Positions 34,674 to 43,001 of a DNA stretch of 64,000 bases are shown one piece after another. The stretch is from Lusitaniella coriacea LEGE 07157 (GTDB taxonomy: Bacteria; Cyanobacteriota; Cyanobacteriia; Cyanobacteriales; Spirulinaceae): positions 1 to 64,000 of the forward strand of contig NZ_JADEWZ010000028.1 in assembly GCF_015207425.1 (NCBI RefSeq), in the 5' to 3' direction. The translations under genes and the position numbers were made by a program. A model generated the notes under the pieces. It saw only the letters and a list, made by a program, of their open reading frames with translations, ran no database searches and was not told where the DNA came from. Each line of letters starts with the position of its first letter. The stretch's first letter is position 1.

Positions 34674-37600
34674 TCATAAAAAACTCAGTTGCACGTAAGG
34701 ATGCGTCTCTAAATCCCCTACGAGATGACCAAACCCTTCTTCATCCGGATAGCGATCGAAACTGCCATCCCAAGCTAACCAGCGTTGAAAGACTTGAAAG
34801 CGTCCGTCGTCGGGACGTTCGATTTGGTAGACGCGAATGCGCTTTTTCCCCTGGCTTTCGATGCGCGTGTATTTTAAGCTGTAGCCGATGGGTTCGAGGA
34901 AGCGGCGAACGAGGGTGACGGGACTGGAGTTTTTCGCTAACCCGATGCGTGCAATAGATTTAATTGTCGAGCGGTTACTGAGGGCAATTTCCGCCATTTT
35001 GGTTAAATCGGGGTCGGTATTGCGCAATTCTCGCCCTTCATCTTGGAGTAAGACGGGAATGCCCAATCGTTCCATCGTACCGACGATCGCGCCCAGTTGA
35101 GATCGGTTGAAATCTGGGAGAAAAATGCTGCCTTCTCCTTGTTCGATCAGTTGTCTGGCGACGGTTGCATCTCGTTCGGCGAGGTGTCCCCGCCCGACGG
35201 TGAGAAAGTAGTGGAGGCGCAATTTGTGATACCATCCTTCGTCGTCTTTGATGACGAGTTCTGGGGTGACGGGAATGCCGTAGCGCAATCTGAGGTCGTG
35301 TTTGCGTTGGGATCGCCGTTCTCTGATGGTTTTGACCATGCGCTTTTTGAGGGCTTGGTATTCATTTTCTCCTAAATCCGGGGCGTTCGCGATCGCGTGG
35401 CATTCCTGTTGATAGTTTTGTTCTCTGACCTCGTTGATGGCTTCCGTGAGGTTACAGGGGGCGTTTTGGGGTTTTTCTTTTTTCCCCTTTTCCAGGGAAA
35501 TATCTCGCACCTGATGCCCTTCTGCGCGCAATGCACCGAGGACGGATTCGCGATATTGCAACATTGAAGCATTCAACCGCACGGCAAACCGCGCCCAACA
35601 GAGTAAAGATTCTGCCTGAAACCCCGTATCGAGGTCGTCGAGGGCGGCAAAATCGGACTGTTGCAGGAGGCGAATGTTAAGCTGGGTGAGTTTTTGACCG
35701 GAATTGAGCAATCCGGGAATTGAGGTGGAACCGTTGCCAATTTTATTAAACCCGTATGCGGCAACCCAAAGATGGCGGGGAATATTCGCTCGAATGCGTC
35801 CGATGGCTTGGCGCACGGAGTTTTCCCCTTGAATGCCTTGCGCGATCGCCCAAACGGAGGTGAAATGATCTTTGAGGTCGATGCTCACTCCGGTTTCGAT
35901 GGAAGGACTGGCGAGAACGATATCGTAGTTGGGAAGGACGCGATCGAGTTGTCCAATGCAACCATGGGCTTCGCGATCGCGTTCGGCTAAAGATTCGGAG
36001 TCGATGCGTAAAATTCTCGCCTGGGGAAATTGCTGTTTTAAGTAGGCTTCGAGCGATCGCGTTCCCCATTGACTAGTGAGTTTTTGGGCGGAAAGGCAGA
36101 CAAAGGGTTTCCCCCCGTCGCGAATGTGTTGTTCGAGGTCTTTAACGAGGCGTTTGGGCGTACTTTCGGGATAGTTATAAACGTCCCACGCTTCAGTTTT
36201 ATTGGGTTTCCAGTCATTTTGAATAATGAAGGGCGCGCGATCAATCCCCGCCAAAGTTTGCAAATAATCAAGAGAAACATCGCTCAAATCCGCATCGGCG
36301 AGATAAACTTGACCGTTTCCCCCCAACACGTTTTGCATCAAGATTTTCAGGGATTTGAGAATCGCAACCCGGCGATCGCGGCAAGTGTTAGAGTTGAGTC
36401 CGTGCCAAAGTACCTGTTCCACTTCGTCGATAATCACCACTCCATCCGACCATTGATTGGCGTTAAATTGAGCCTTGGAGTTGGGGTGCAGGGAGTCAAT
36501 ACACAACCCATAACCGAGGGTTGCACCGCCTTCGGATTGTTTGACTTCGGTGATATAGTTCAGCCCGAAACGCTGACACAGGGATTGGACTAATTGGACG
36601 CGATGACCGATAACCAATACCCATTGTCCTCGCACGAAGGCTTGCTGCACAATGCTTTCGAGGAGTTGGGTTTTTCCGGTTCCTTTGGGAGATTTGATGC
36701 CGATCAGTTTTGCGGTTTGAGGAATCGCGATCGCGTTTGGGTTGTTATTTGCTGCAACTTCACTTACACCAATTCTTGAGGACGATGCGCTCAATCTCTG
36801 GATGGTGGGCATTGCCCACCCTACTTGTTCCTCCTCTCCGTGTCGATCCGACACTATTCTCTGTTCCCTATTCCCTAATCCAGGCAAATATCGACAATTA
36901 AGCTGAATATTCGGCGCGTAAGTAAGTTGGTTGAGAGCCTTTGCCTTCCAGGTTTCCAGGGGGAGGGCTTCTTTATAAGCGCGATCGAAAACTTCTTGTC
37001 CTCGCAAGGCAATTAAATCGTCCACACCCTTTGCCCATTGGGAATTCCAGGTAACAACGCTGACAGGACACCCTTCTTTTTGCAGGAGGTATCCGGTGTG
37101 GCGAATGGCGGCGCTAACTGCCTTAATGGTGTTGGGTTTAGTGTCTTGGTCAAAAACAATATAAATCGGTCGTTCGGGGCGCGCCAGAACTTGCAGTTGG
37201 GGAATGAGGTGAGATTTGCCTACGCGATCGCCCCATTCGTTGCGGGGAACGCGATAGCCGCCATTGACTCCCGGAAGCGCGATCGCGGCGTACCCAGCCG
37301 TGAGCAATGCACCCGCCTTTTTTGCTCCTTCGGTGATACACAGGGGAATCTGGGGACGATCGCTCAACCATTTCCAAAATCCGCGATCGGGGCGATGGGG
37401 CGTGATATCTTCCGGGAGAATGGTTTGGTTGTAGCGTTGGGCAATTTTCTCCCAAAGGGGTTGAGGAACGCGCAGAGCAAATACGCCGGTTGGGGCTTTG
37501 GGGGGATGTTCGTATTTGATTGGTTTTGCGCGATCGCGCGACAGACGCGGTTGTTCCGGTTTAAAACAGCCCCAAATATCCTCCTCCCCCGTAAGCAAAT

Positions 37601-37805
37601 TAATCCCCGAACACCACCAACCGCCCTGTTCCACGTGTTGGTAGCGCTTCAAAATGGGATCGCGAACGCGCCCGTCATTTCGCCGAGGAATTGCATCGGA
37701 GTACAGTAAATATTCATAGGGACGATTGCCCTCTAGCGGGGTAACGTTCAATCGAGTCAGTCGATCGTCAACGCAACTCGCGTTCCACTCTTGCAAGAAA
37801 TTCAC
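34674..37805 (-). CDS. CyRepA1-type plasmid replication protein (primase-helicase)
   Basis: 1043-aa protein resembling the cyanobacterial plasmid initiator family CyRepA1. The N-terminal third includes a DUF3854/TOPRIM-like region (about 120-290; PLCITEGAKKAGALLTAGYAAIALPGV, IYIVFDQD). A helicase-type ATPase follows: Walker A SPKGTGKTQLLE (about 370-380), Walker B VVIIDEVEQVLWH (about 455-465), and a motif VI-like QAIGRIRAN. The C-terminal 300 residues are basic and helical. A linker (about 318-336) contains residues encoded by inserted repetitive DNA. Such proteins initiate replication of cyanobacterial plasmids but homologues also sit in chromosomes. Here all neighbours look chromosomal, and no partition gene is nearby, so its present role is open. 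Confidence 0.82.
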   Translation of the reverse strand: MNFLQEWNASCVDDRLTRLNVTPLEGNRPYEYLLYSDAIPRRNDGRVRDPILKRYQHVEQGGWWCSGINLLTGEEDIWGCFKPEQPRLSRDRAKPIKYEHPPKAPTGVFALRVPQPLWEKIAQRYNQTILPEDITPHRPDRGFWKWLSDRPQIPLCITEGAKKAGALLTAGYAAIALPGVNGGYRVPRNEWGDRVGKSHLIPQLQVLARPERPIYIVFDQDTKPNTIKAVSAAIRHTGYLLQKEGCPVSVVTWNSQWAKGVDDLIALRGQEVFDRAYKEALPLETWKAKALNQLTYAPNIQLNCRYLPGLGNREQRIVSDRHGEEEQVGWAMPTIQRLSASSSRIGVSEVAANNNPNAIAIPQTAKLIGIKSPKGTGKTQLLESIVQQAFVRGQWVLVIGHRVQLVQSLCQRFGLNYITEVKQSEGGATLGYGLCIDSLHPNSKAQFNANQWSDGVVIIDEVEQVLWHGLNSNTCRDRRVAILKSLKILMQNVLGGNGQVYLADADLSDVSLDYLQTLAGIDRAPFIIQNDWKPNKTEAWDVYNYPESTPKRLVKDLEQHIRDGGKPFVCLSAQKLTSQWGTRSLEAYLKQQFPQARILRIDSESLAERDREAHGCIGQLDRVLPNYDIVLASPSIETGVSIDLKDHFTSVWAIAQGIQGENSVRQAIGRIRANIPRHLWVAAYGFNKIGNGSTSIPGLLNSGQKLTQLNIRLLQQSDFAALDDLDTGFQAESLLCWARFAVRLNASMLQYRESVLGALRAEGHQVRDISLEKGKKEKPQNAPCNLTEAINEVREQNYQQECHAIANAPDLGENEYQALKKRMVKTIRERRSQRKHDLRLRYGIPVTPELVIKDDEGWYHKLRLHYFLTVGRGHLAERDATVARQLIEQGEGSIFLPDFNRSQLGAIVGTMERLGIPVLLQDEGRELRNTDPDLTKMAEIALSNRSTIKSIARIGLAKNSSPVTLVRRFLEPIGYSLKYTRIESQGKKRIRVYQIERPDDGRFQVFQRWLAWDGSFDRYPDEEGFGHLVGDLETHPYVQLSFL
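36804..36820. repeat. Perfect palindrome inside the Rep coding sequence
   Basis: GGTGGGCATTGCCCACC is a perfect 8-bp-arm inverted repeat with a one-base centre, in frame in the linker of the replication gene. It matches a palindrome that is widely dispersed in cyanobacterial genomes. Heptamer-like TTCCCTATTCCCTAAT follows at 36864-36879, still in the coding frame. Confidence 0.75.
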
Positions 37806-38564
37806 GGCGTTTTGGTCTGAGATTAGCGGATATGTTCTACCTTAAGACACTATATCTGGGGGGTAGGTAGAATAATTCTAGAGACAAGACACTAGATATG
37901 GCAAGTTTAAATTATTAGTAACGACCGTATGGAATATCAAAAGATATAGAGAAGAATAACGATTTAGGCAATATAGCGGCGCTACACATAGACCTTAAAG
38001 CATTGCCCGCCTACTCATACGATATCTATTTGAATCGCCATAGTTGGGACTGACACGGTGATGCGGAGAGCGGTCGGAACGCCTCTGAGGGAACCTCAGA
38101 GGACGCAAGCCGACCGAGGAGATGCGGAGAATTTTTACAATGTGCAATTTGAAAGATTTGATATGACACGGAGACACAGGGAATTTTTATAATGGGCAAT
38201 TAGAAGGATTTGATATCAGAAGCGTAACTTTTGCAATCGCATACTCTCGACTGCGTAACGCCATGAAAAAATCTAGCTCAATAGCGAATCCTTTGAGCCG
38301 AGAGGACAAGAGCCTCAAGGGTTATTCTAAATTTAGCGTCGCTCTAAATTGCTAGTAAACCGCGTCTAGCTTGAAAACCTTAGTTTTAGGAATCCACCGA
38401 AAGATCCTCTAGGCTGAAGACTGTAGGTTTTAGAGCATCCCGAAAAAACTCCAGGTTTCGACGTGGATGCGGTTTAGAAGGAGATTTTCTCGATAAATAG
38501 CAAATCCACAATCTTCCCCCTTACCGGATTAAGGGAGATGTCAGAGAAGAATCGCACAAAAGGA
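37806..38564. repeat. 759-bp repeat-rich region upstream of the Rep gene
   Basis: No credible gene. Contents in order: two 16-bp near-identical sites 42 bp apart (37844-37901); an R2 repeat with a nested hairpin, outer arms CGGTCGG (38071-38077) and CCGACCG (38110-38116), inner arms CCTCTGAGG (38082-38090) and CCTCAGAGG (38094-38102); two 36-bp direct repeats (38129-38164, 38181-38216) that also occur inverted at 62865-62900; a short hairpin AATTTAG/CTAAATT (38330-38350); and a 27-bp sequence (38356-38382) found identically at 61983-62009. Confidence 0.75.
37844..37901. promoter_or_regulatory. Paired 16-bp sites upstream of Rep, possible iterons or operator
   Basis: AAGACACTATATCTGG (37844-37859) and AAGACACTAGATATGG (37886-37901) agree at 14 of 16 bases. 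Their 42-bp spacing is four DNA turns, so both would face the same side. The first lies 39 bp upstream of the Rep start. Binding is inferred, not shown. Confidence 0.4.
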
Positions 38565-39320
38565 TTAAGAAGAAGGCGTATCTTCTGAAGACGAATCCTC
38601 CTCACCAGAAGCTTCCGGTGCAGGCTCTTCCGTTGGCGTTGCAGGCTGCTTTTCCAAAGCGCGTTTTTGCTTGCGCTTCCGTTCTGCTTGCAGCGCGTCT
38701 TCAAGCACCGCCTGGACTTGATCCATCTTTTCCAAATTGCTGCGGTAGAGATCGAGGTCTTTTTGAACCTTATCCGTCGATAACTTTAAACTCTCACACA
38801 GTTCTTGGAGGATTGAATTGCGCTGCTTCTCATCGTTCACCACCTCTGCATCTATTTGTTCGAGAAGCGAGTACAACCCAATCGCAAACAGACGACTATA
38901 TTTGAAAGAATCATTAAAAGCAATCTCCTTAAAGCGCTCGTAGAGATTGCTCGCACTCCCTTGGGAAACAAGCGAACTGTTCCAAGAGGAAATTTGCTCG
39001 ATAGATAAACCTTGAACTGAGTTTTTTAAATTTTCTGCATCTTGTCGATAGGTTTGGGGATCTCCTTGAACCGCTTGGCACAAAGCATTAAAAATTGAAG
39101 ATAAATCTTGCTCTGGGCGATAGCCTCGCATAAAGCGATCGAAGGAGGTTACAACGCCTAAAGCATAAATAGGATCGTAGCGAAAGTTGACATTCACAGA
39201 GAGCAGATGCATCTCTACCATCAACTCCTCAACCACTCGTCGGTAGACGGAGTTAATCGGGCGGGTATGATGAGCGTAAAATTTACGCTTTGTGTCGGAG
39301 ACAGTACGAACTTGATCCAC
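38565..39320 (-). CDS. thf1: Thylakoid formation protein Psb29/Thf1
   Basis: 251-aa protein of the Psb29/Thf1 family, which acts in photosystem II biogenesis and repair and stabilises FtsH protease complexes at the thylakoid. The family core is clear: RTVSDTKRKFYAHHTRPINS, VEELMVEMHLLSVNVNFRYD, PIYALGVVTSFDRFMRGYRP and IFNALCQAVQGDPQTYR. A helical coiled-coil tail (LYRSNLEKMDQVQAVLEDAL) ends in an acidic, Glu/Ser-rich stretch. The GTG at 39320 places the start where homologues begin (MxxxRTVSD). A TTG at 39380 keeps the frame open 20 codons more but that extension lacks similarity. No strong ribosome site precedes either. Confidence 0.93.
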   Translation of the reverse strand: MDQVRTVSDTKRKFYAHHTRPINSVYRRVVEELMVEMHLLSVNVNFRYDPIYALGVVTSFDRFMRGYRPEQDLSSIFNALCQAVQGDPQTYRQDAENLKNSVQGLSIEQISSWNSSLVSQGSASNLYERFKEIAFNDSFKYSRLFAIGLYSLLEQIDAEVVNDEKQRNSILQELCESLKLSTDKVQKDLDLYRSNLEKMDQVQAVLEDALQAERKRKQKRALEKQPATPTEEPAPEASGEEDSSSEDTPSS

Positions 39321-39418
39321 AGAGTAGAGATTATAGAGATACAGCAATCCTATTGTCTCGCTTAAAGACTCCTTTGCCAAGGGTTAACATCTTCGACTCC
39401 CTCGGTTGTGGTATTTCA

Positions 39419-39880
39419 TTAAGTAATGAGAGTATCGGTCGAATGGTCGTTTTCTAGGCGGTGCTGTTGCTGTTGCACAGAAGGCGTTGTAACGGGTTCG
39501 CCAACTTCTCCGGATTTAATGTGAATTTGAATTTGCGGCCCAGAACTCGCGAGGCGAACGACCATCCCATCAATCACAACGGCTTTATTAATTCGCTTCC
39601 CGTCTAAATAGGTGCCATTTGCCCCTAGATTTCTAATCTCCCATTGAGAATCTTTGCGTTGAATCTCGATATGATGCCGAGAGACAACTGCACTGTAGAG
39701 AATAACCTCGTTATCTGTCGAGCGCCCAACCCGAATTCGCGATTTCGGGTCAAAAGTCCAACTTTGGACGGGGACAGCTTGGAGTGGATGCAGCAGGGTC
39801 AAAGTAATCACTGATGTTTCATCTTTCAAGGATGTGGGAAAGTCAGCCTTGATGGTTCTCTTTTCAGAGACAGCAAGCAA
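39419..39880 (-). CDS. FHA domain protein
   Basis: 153-aa forkhead-associated domain protein, expected to bind phosphothreonine peptides in the cytoplasm. The FHA core covers about 30-120: RIRVGRSTDNEVILYSAVVSRHHIEIQR (Arg, Ser and His of the phosphopeptide pocket) and NLGANGTYLDGKRI. The tail is Gln/His-rich. The start is uncertain: TTG 39880 opens the longest frame; a GTG before ITLTLLHPLQ is another candidate. An ATG with a strong AAGGAG site at 39908-39913 lies just upstream but in a frame that stops after three codons. Confidence 0.85.
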   Translation of the reverse strand: MLAVSEKRTIKADFPTSLKDETSVITLTLLHPLQAVPVQSWTFDPKSRIRVGRSTDNEVILYSAVVSRHHIEIQRKDSQWEIRNLGANGTYLDGKRINKAVVIDGMVVRLASSGPQIQIHIKSGEVGEPVTTPSVQQQQHRLENDHSTDTLIT

Positions 39881-40233
39881 CCAACGCTTATTCTGACATA
39901 ACTGGCTCTCCTTGACCAGTTCAAAAGCCTGACGGAGATTTCAGTAAAGTCCTTTATAGCACTACATCAACACATTGGGATAAGGGGTTTAAACCCTTTT
40001 TTCAAAGAAGATTTAAGGTTTTTGTCAAGTTAAGCTAAAACACATTCAAGGTGGGTATTGGGCGCTCTGTAGCAAAGCCGTCAATCTCTCACCGCGTCAC
40101 CCCTAGGTCAGCATTCCCTTGCTAGGTCGGCGTTCCCTTGCTAGGTCGGCGTTCCCTTGCGTCTTTCGCCGACGCGGGTTCCGACCTCCCCGTGTCAGCC
40201 TCAGTCATAATTTAAATGCATAGCAGCTTATCT
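39881..40233. repeat. 353-bp intergenic region largely made of element R1
   Basis: Holds the leader of the FHA gene (AAGGAG and a three-codon ATG frame at 39888-39899) and the long R1 copy (40031-40230), which ends 3 bp before the stop codon of the neighbouring hydrolase gene. Three tandem 19-bp units (40103-40159, each CTAGGTCRGCRTTCCCTTG) lie inside R1. Confidence 0.65.
40031..40230 (+). mobile_element. MITE-like element R1, long copy (200 bp)
   Basis: Left end TAAGCTAAAACACATTCAA (40031-40049); right end TTTAAATGCATAGCAGCTTA (40211-40230), whose reverse complement begins TAAGCT and matches the left end at about two thirds of positions. The interior GGGCGCTCTGTAGCAAAGCC block is shared with 30956-31074. 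It contains an R2-like insertion with three 19-bp tandem units. No coding capacity. Confidence 0.6.
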
Positions 40234-41841
40234 TCATAGCAAGGGCAATTGAATTTGAGATGCGCGATCGCGCTCAACAGTTATTGTAATAATTTGCCGA
40301 TCGATTAAATCTGTCTCGCCAGGAAATGCCCCCATTCCAGGATTGATAGCATAGGCGGGAAAACAAGTCGCACTCAAGCTGAGGCGCAAGCAGGTTCCTT
40401 TCTTTAAGGTCGTACAAGTTGCCTGAAGGGGTATTTTCACAGGTCTTTGAGGGAAATCAACTCGAATATAGCCTTGGGTAAAGTTGTAAACCCGACCGTC
40501 GGGATGGACTTCCGATAAAATCCCACAGAGATCGAAACTGGGAACGTCTGCCGTGCAGTCAATTAAGATGAATCCTTGTCCAACAACGGTTATTGCCTCA
40601 ATTAAGGGTTCGGAGGTATAGGTGAGGACATCTGTGCGACAATCGATGCCAGAGCGCTCGAAAGACCCCGCAGGAATCGATGGGTGACCGCCTAATGAGG
40701 GGACGGGTCGCCAAGGATCGCTGACTAAAATATCTTCTTGGGTTTGGGGGTCGGGCGTGAGAAGGAGTTGACCGGATTTATCTTGAATGCTGGCTAATCC
40801 ATCGCTTGCTAAATAGTAGGTTCGGTAATTGTCTTGGGCAATCGTTTCAAAAGAACGCCATTGATTAGAACCCATTTCAAAATAACGCACGGGCGGTTCT
40901 TTGAGAATGCCGTTTTCTTTGCCTTTGAGGAAGCAATCGAACCAGCGGATTTGTAGGGAATCAACGGGACTGGCGGCGGCTGCACCATAATCGATCTCTC
41001 CAACTTTGCGACCCCAAGGAAGGTGCGCCCAGGGTCCGATAATTAGGGATTGGGGACTGTTGGTTTTTGCCATTTGCTGGTAGAGGTTCAGGGTTCCGCG
41101 CAAATAGGGGTCGAACCATCCGCCGATGTGTAATTGAGGCAGGTTGATCGCGTCTAAGGGAAGAATTTGGGATTGCCAATCGCGATCGAATGTTGGGTGC
41201 GCCAGCCATCGCTGGTAAAAGGAACCGGGACAATGGGTTTGGAAGGCTTTTTGAAAGGCGGGAGTGGGGGTGTCGAAGGGGAGATGGCGCGAGGCTTGGT
41301 GGAGGATTTGGTAAGCGGCGCGATCGCGCTTGAGGCGAGCAGTTTCTGCGGCGAGTTGTACCGCCCACCCCAAGTTGGCTTGCAGGCAAAATGCTCCGTT
41401 CTCGTAAGCCCAATCGCTGTAGAGGTTGTAACCCACCATTCCCGGACATAGGACTTTGAGGACTGGGGGGCGGCTAGCGGCGGCGTAGAGTTGCGTCATT
41501 CCTTGATAGGAGAAGCCATACATTCCCACTTTTCCGGTGCTTCTGGGAAGTTGAGCCGCCCAAGTGACCGTATCGAATCCATCTTCTACTTCCCCCATAA
41601 AGGGATTGAATTCTCCCTCGGAGGTTCCCCGTCCGCGCACGTCCTGAATGACAACGATGTAACCTTGCTTGGCGTACCAGGTGGGATGGGCATAAACAAC
41701 GGTGGACGCGATCGCGCGCCCGTAAGGTTGGCGCATTAATAACACCGGAAACGTTCCCTCTTCCCTAGGACGATAAATATCCGAGTCCAATCGCACGCGA
41801 TCGCGCGTCAACATCGAGGCGGTTTCCTTGATTACACTCAT
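40234..41841 (-). CDS. CocE/NonD family hydrolase (X-Pro dipeptidyl-peptidase type)
   Basis: 535-aa serine hydrolase. N-terminal domain: VRLDSDIYRPREEGTFPVLL, RQPYGR, VIQDVRGRGTSEGEF and the nucleophile elbow GMYGFSYQGMTQLYAA with Ser111. A later Asp is likely in HIGGWFDPYLRGTLNLY, and His in GPWAHLPWGR. The C-terminal jelly-roll of the X-Pro family (from about 330; ILVSDPWRPVPSLGGHP, LTYTSEPL) is complete. Members are acyl esterases or aminopeptidases; substrate unknown. Length is normal. Confidence 0.9.
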   Translation of the reverse strand: MSVIKETASMLTRDRVRLDSDIYRPREEGTFPVLLMRQPYGRAIASTVVYAHPTWYAKQGYIVVIQDVRGRGTSEGEFNPFMGEVEDGFDTVTWAAQLPRSTGKVGMYGFSYQGMTQLYAAASRPPVLKVLCPGMVGYNLYSDWAYENGAFCLQANLGWAVQLAAETARLKRDRAAYQILHQASRHLPFDTPTPAFQKAFQTHCPGSFYQRWLAHPTFDRDWQSQILPLDAINLPQLHIGGWFDPYLRGTLNLYQQMAKTNSPQSLIIGPWAHLPWGRKVGEIDYGAAAASPVDSLQIRWFDCFLKGKENGILKEPPVRYFEMGSNQWRSFETIAQDNYRTYYLASDGLASIQDKSGQLLLTPDPQTQEDILVSDPWRPVPSLGGHPSIPAGSFERSGIDCRTDVLTYTSEPLIEAITVVGQGFILIDCTADVPSFDLCGILSEVHPDGRVYNFTQGYIRVDFPQRPVKIPLQATCTTLKKGTCLRLSLSATCFPAYAINPGMGAFPGETDLIDRQIITITVERDRASQIQLPLL

Positions 41842-41906
41842 TTTTTATCCCCAAGTTTGACAGCCCGTCTTTTGACAAGCGTTTCCCCGTTACTCAGAAT
41901 CGAAGG

Positions 41907-41982
41907 TTATAGCAGTAAGCAGTCAGGTGTCACCAAAAGATTAGCCATTTCTAGCTTGTCGCTTGGTGAGATGTCCTAACGT
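41907..41982 (-). repeat. Dispersed repeat R3, inverted copy
   Basis: Reverse complement of the repeat at 13588-13673 and 57041-57107 (shared blocks AAGCTAGAAAT-like and GCTTACTGCTATAAC). It fills most of the gap between the CocE-type gene and the pentad-repeat gene. Confidence 0.6.
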
Positions 41983-42027
41983 CTATTCGTAGTGTTATAT
42001 CCTAAAATTTCGCCGCAGACATTACCC

Positions 42028-42357
42028 ATGCACGACGATTTTCACAAACCCAAACTCATTTCCATTGGCATTACACCGTTGGGTATTATCTCCATTGGCG
42101 TTGTCCCAATGGGCGTTATCTCCATTGGCATTGTCCCAATGGGCGTTATCTCCATTGGTTCGGTGGCAATGGGACTGATCTCAGCAGGTGCAGTGGCAAT
42201 GGGAGGCGTAGCGATGGGCGCGCAAACGATGGGCATTGTCAGCATCGGACAAATGGGCATGGGGAACGTGCGCGTTCCGCTCAATTTCGAGCATCATCAC
42301 CATCACACCGACACGCCGAAATCAACCGAAACTCAACCACCACAAGCTGCACCATAA
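42028..42357 (+). CDS. Glycine-pentad repeat protein with His tail
   Basis: 109-aa protein. After a short polar start (MHDDFHKPK), residues about 10-79 are fourteen consecutive five-residue units with Gly in the last place: LISIG, ITPLG, IISIG, VVPMG, VISIG, IVPMG, VISIG, SVAMG, LISAG, AVAMG, GVAMG, AQTMG, IVSIG, QMGMG. The regular pattern predicts a beta-helix or membrane-active stack. The C-terminus has FEHHHHHTDTP, a possible metal site. The DNA carries matching 30-bp tandem repeats, which also opens a meaningless frame on the other strand. The frame extends to 41992 but ATG 42028 begins the repeat protein proper. Function unknown. Confidence 0.75.
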   Translation: MHDDFHKPKLISIGITPLGIISIGVVPMGVISIGIVPMGVISIGSVAMGLISAGAVAMGGVAMGAQTMGIVSIGQMGMGNVRVPLNFEHHHHHTDTPKSTETQPPQAAP

Positions 42358-42366
42358 CCTGTAAAT

Positions 42367-42669
42367 CTAGATCAACTCAATTTCTCCGCGATGCTTAAAT
42401 TGGGTCTGTAAAAGGCGTAAAATTCGCTCCTCTGCACCAGCCACTAATTGAGCTTCGGAACGAAACGGAATCCCATCAGGGATCGAAAAGGATTCAGAGG
42501 ACTTGGGCTGTTGTACCAATTCTAGGGCTTGGGGTGTCGAAGCATTCTGCGTTAATGGCGTTTCACGAGTATCTGCCTGAGACGCGGGAAGATGCTGTAC
42601 GGGTTCGAGGGCTAAAACCACGAGAAATGAGGTAAGAACAAGGATACTGAAATCAAATTTTTGGCGCAT
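42367..42669 (-). CDS. Hypothetical secreted or anchored protein
   Basis: About 100 aa with an N-terminal hydrophobic segment (FSILVLTSFLVVLALEP) fitting a signal peptide or anchor, then a polar, Gln/Ser/Pro-rich region, and a short helical end (EERILRLLQTQFKHRG). ATG 42669 begins the hydrophobic segment; a TTG 15 codons upstream (42714) is less likely. Convergent with the pentad-repeat gene, 9 bp apart. No family recognised. Confidence 0.5.
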   Translation of the reverse strand: MRQKFDFSILVLTSFLVVLALEPVQHLPASQADTRETPLTQNASTPQALELVQQPKSSESFSIPDGIPFRSEAQLVAGAEERILRLLQTQFKHRGEIELI

Positions 42670-43001
42670 GGCATCTGCTAACGGTGAAACGAGCTTAAGG
42701 TACAAGTCTATCAAAAGTTAAATTTAGTTCCTCTCGATATGCAAGGGTAAATATACTCGCTTGCCCGACAAAGCAGCCCTCTTTTCCATTAAGAATTTTG
42801 ACTAGGCGGTTCTCAATCCGAGAAGAGAGTCACTATCATCGGAAGTGATTAGTGGAGAATCGACTTATTTATAACAACTGCATGACGTGTAATTGAATTT
42901 TGCAACATCTACTTTCAAAGTATTGCCTGTTTCACCTTGAAAATGGCAATAATTCATGAAATTTGCTAATGGCAACGCGATCGGAAACCAGGGAGTTAAT
43001 T

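Noticed and set aside
36069-37709. Two long plus-strand open frames (174 and 223 codons) opposite the Rep gene
   Set aside because: Antisense shadows of a conserved helicase; no coding signals.
37995-38177. 60-codon minus-strand frame upstream of the Rep gene
   Set aside because: Made of the R2 repeat and hairpin; not a protein.
40103-40159. Three tandem 19-bp units considered as a CRISPR fragment
   Set aside because: The units are directly adjacent with no spacers and lie within a dispersed repeat; no cas genes in the window.
42042-42284. 80-codon minus-strand frame opposite the pentad-repeat gene
   Set aside because: A by-product of the repetitive DNA, which leaves the complementary frame open as well.
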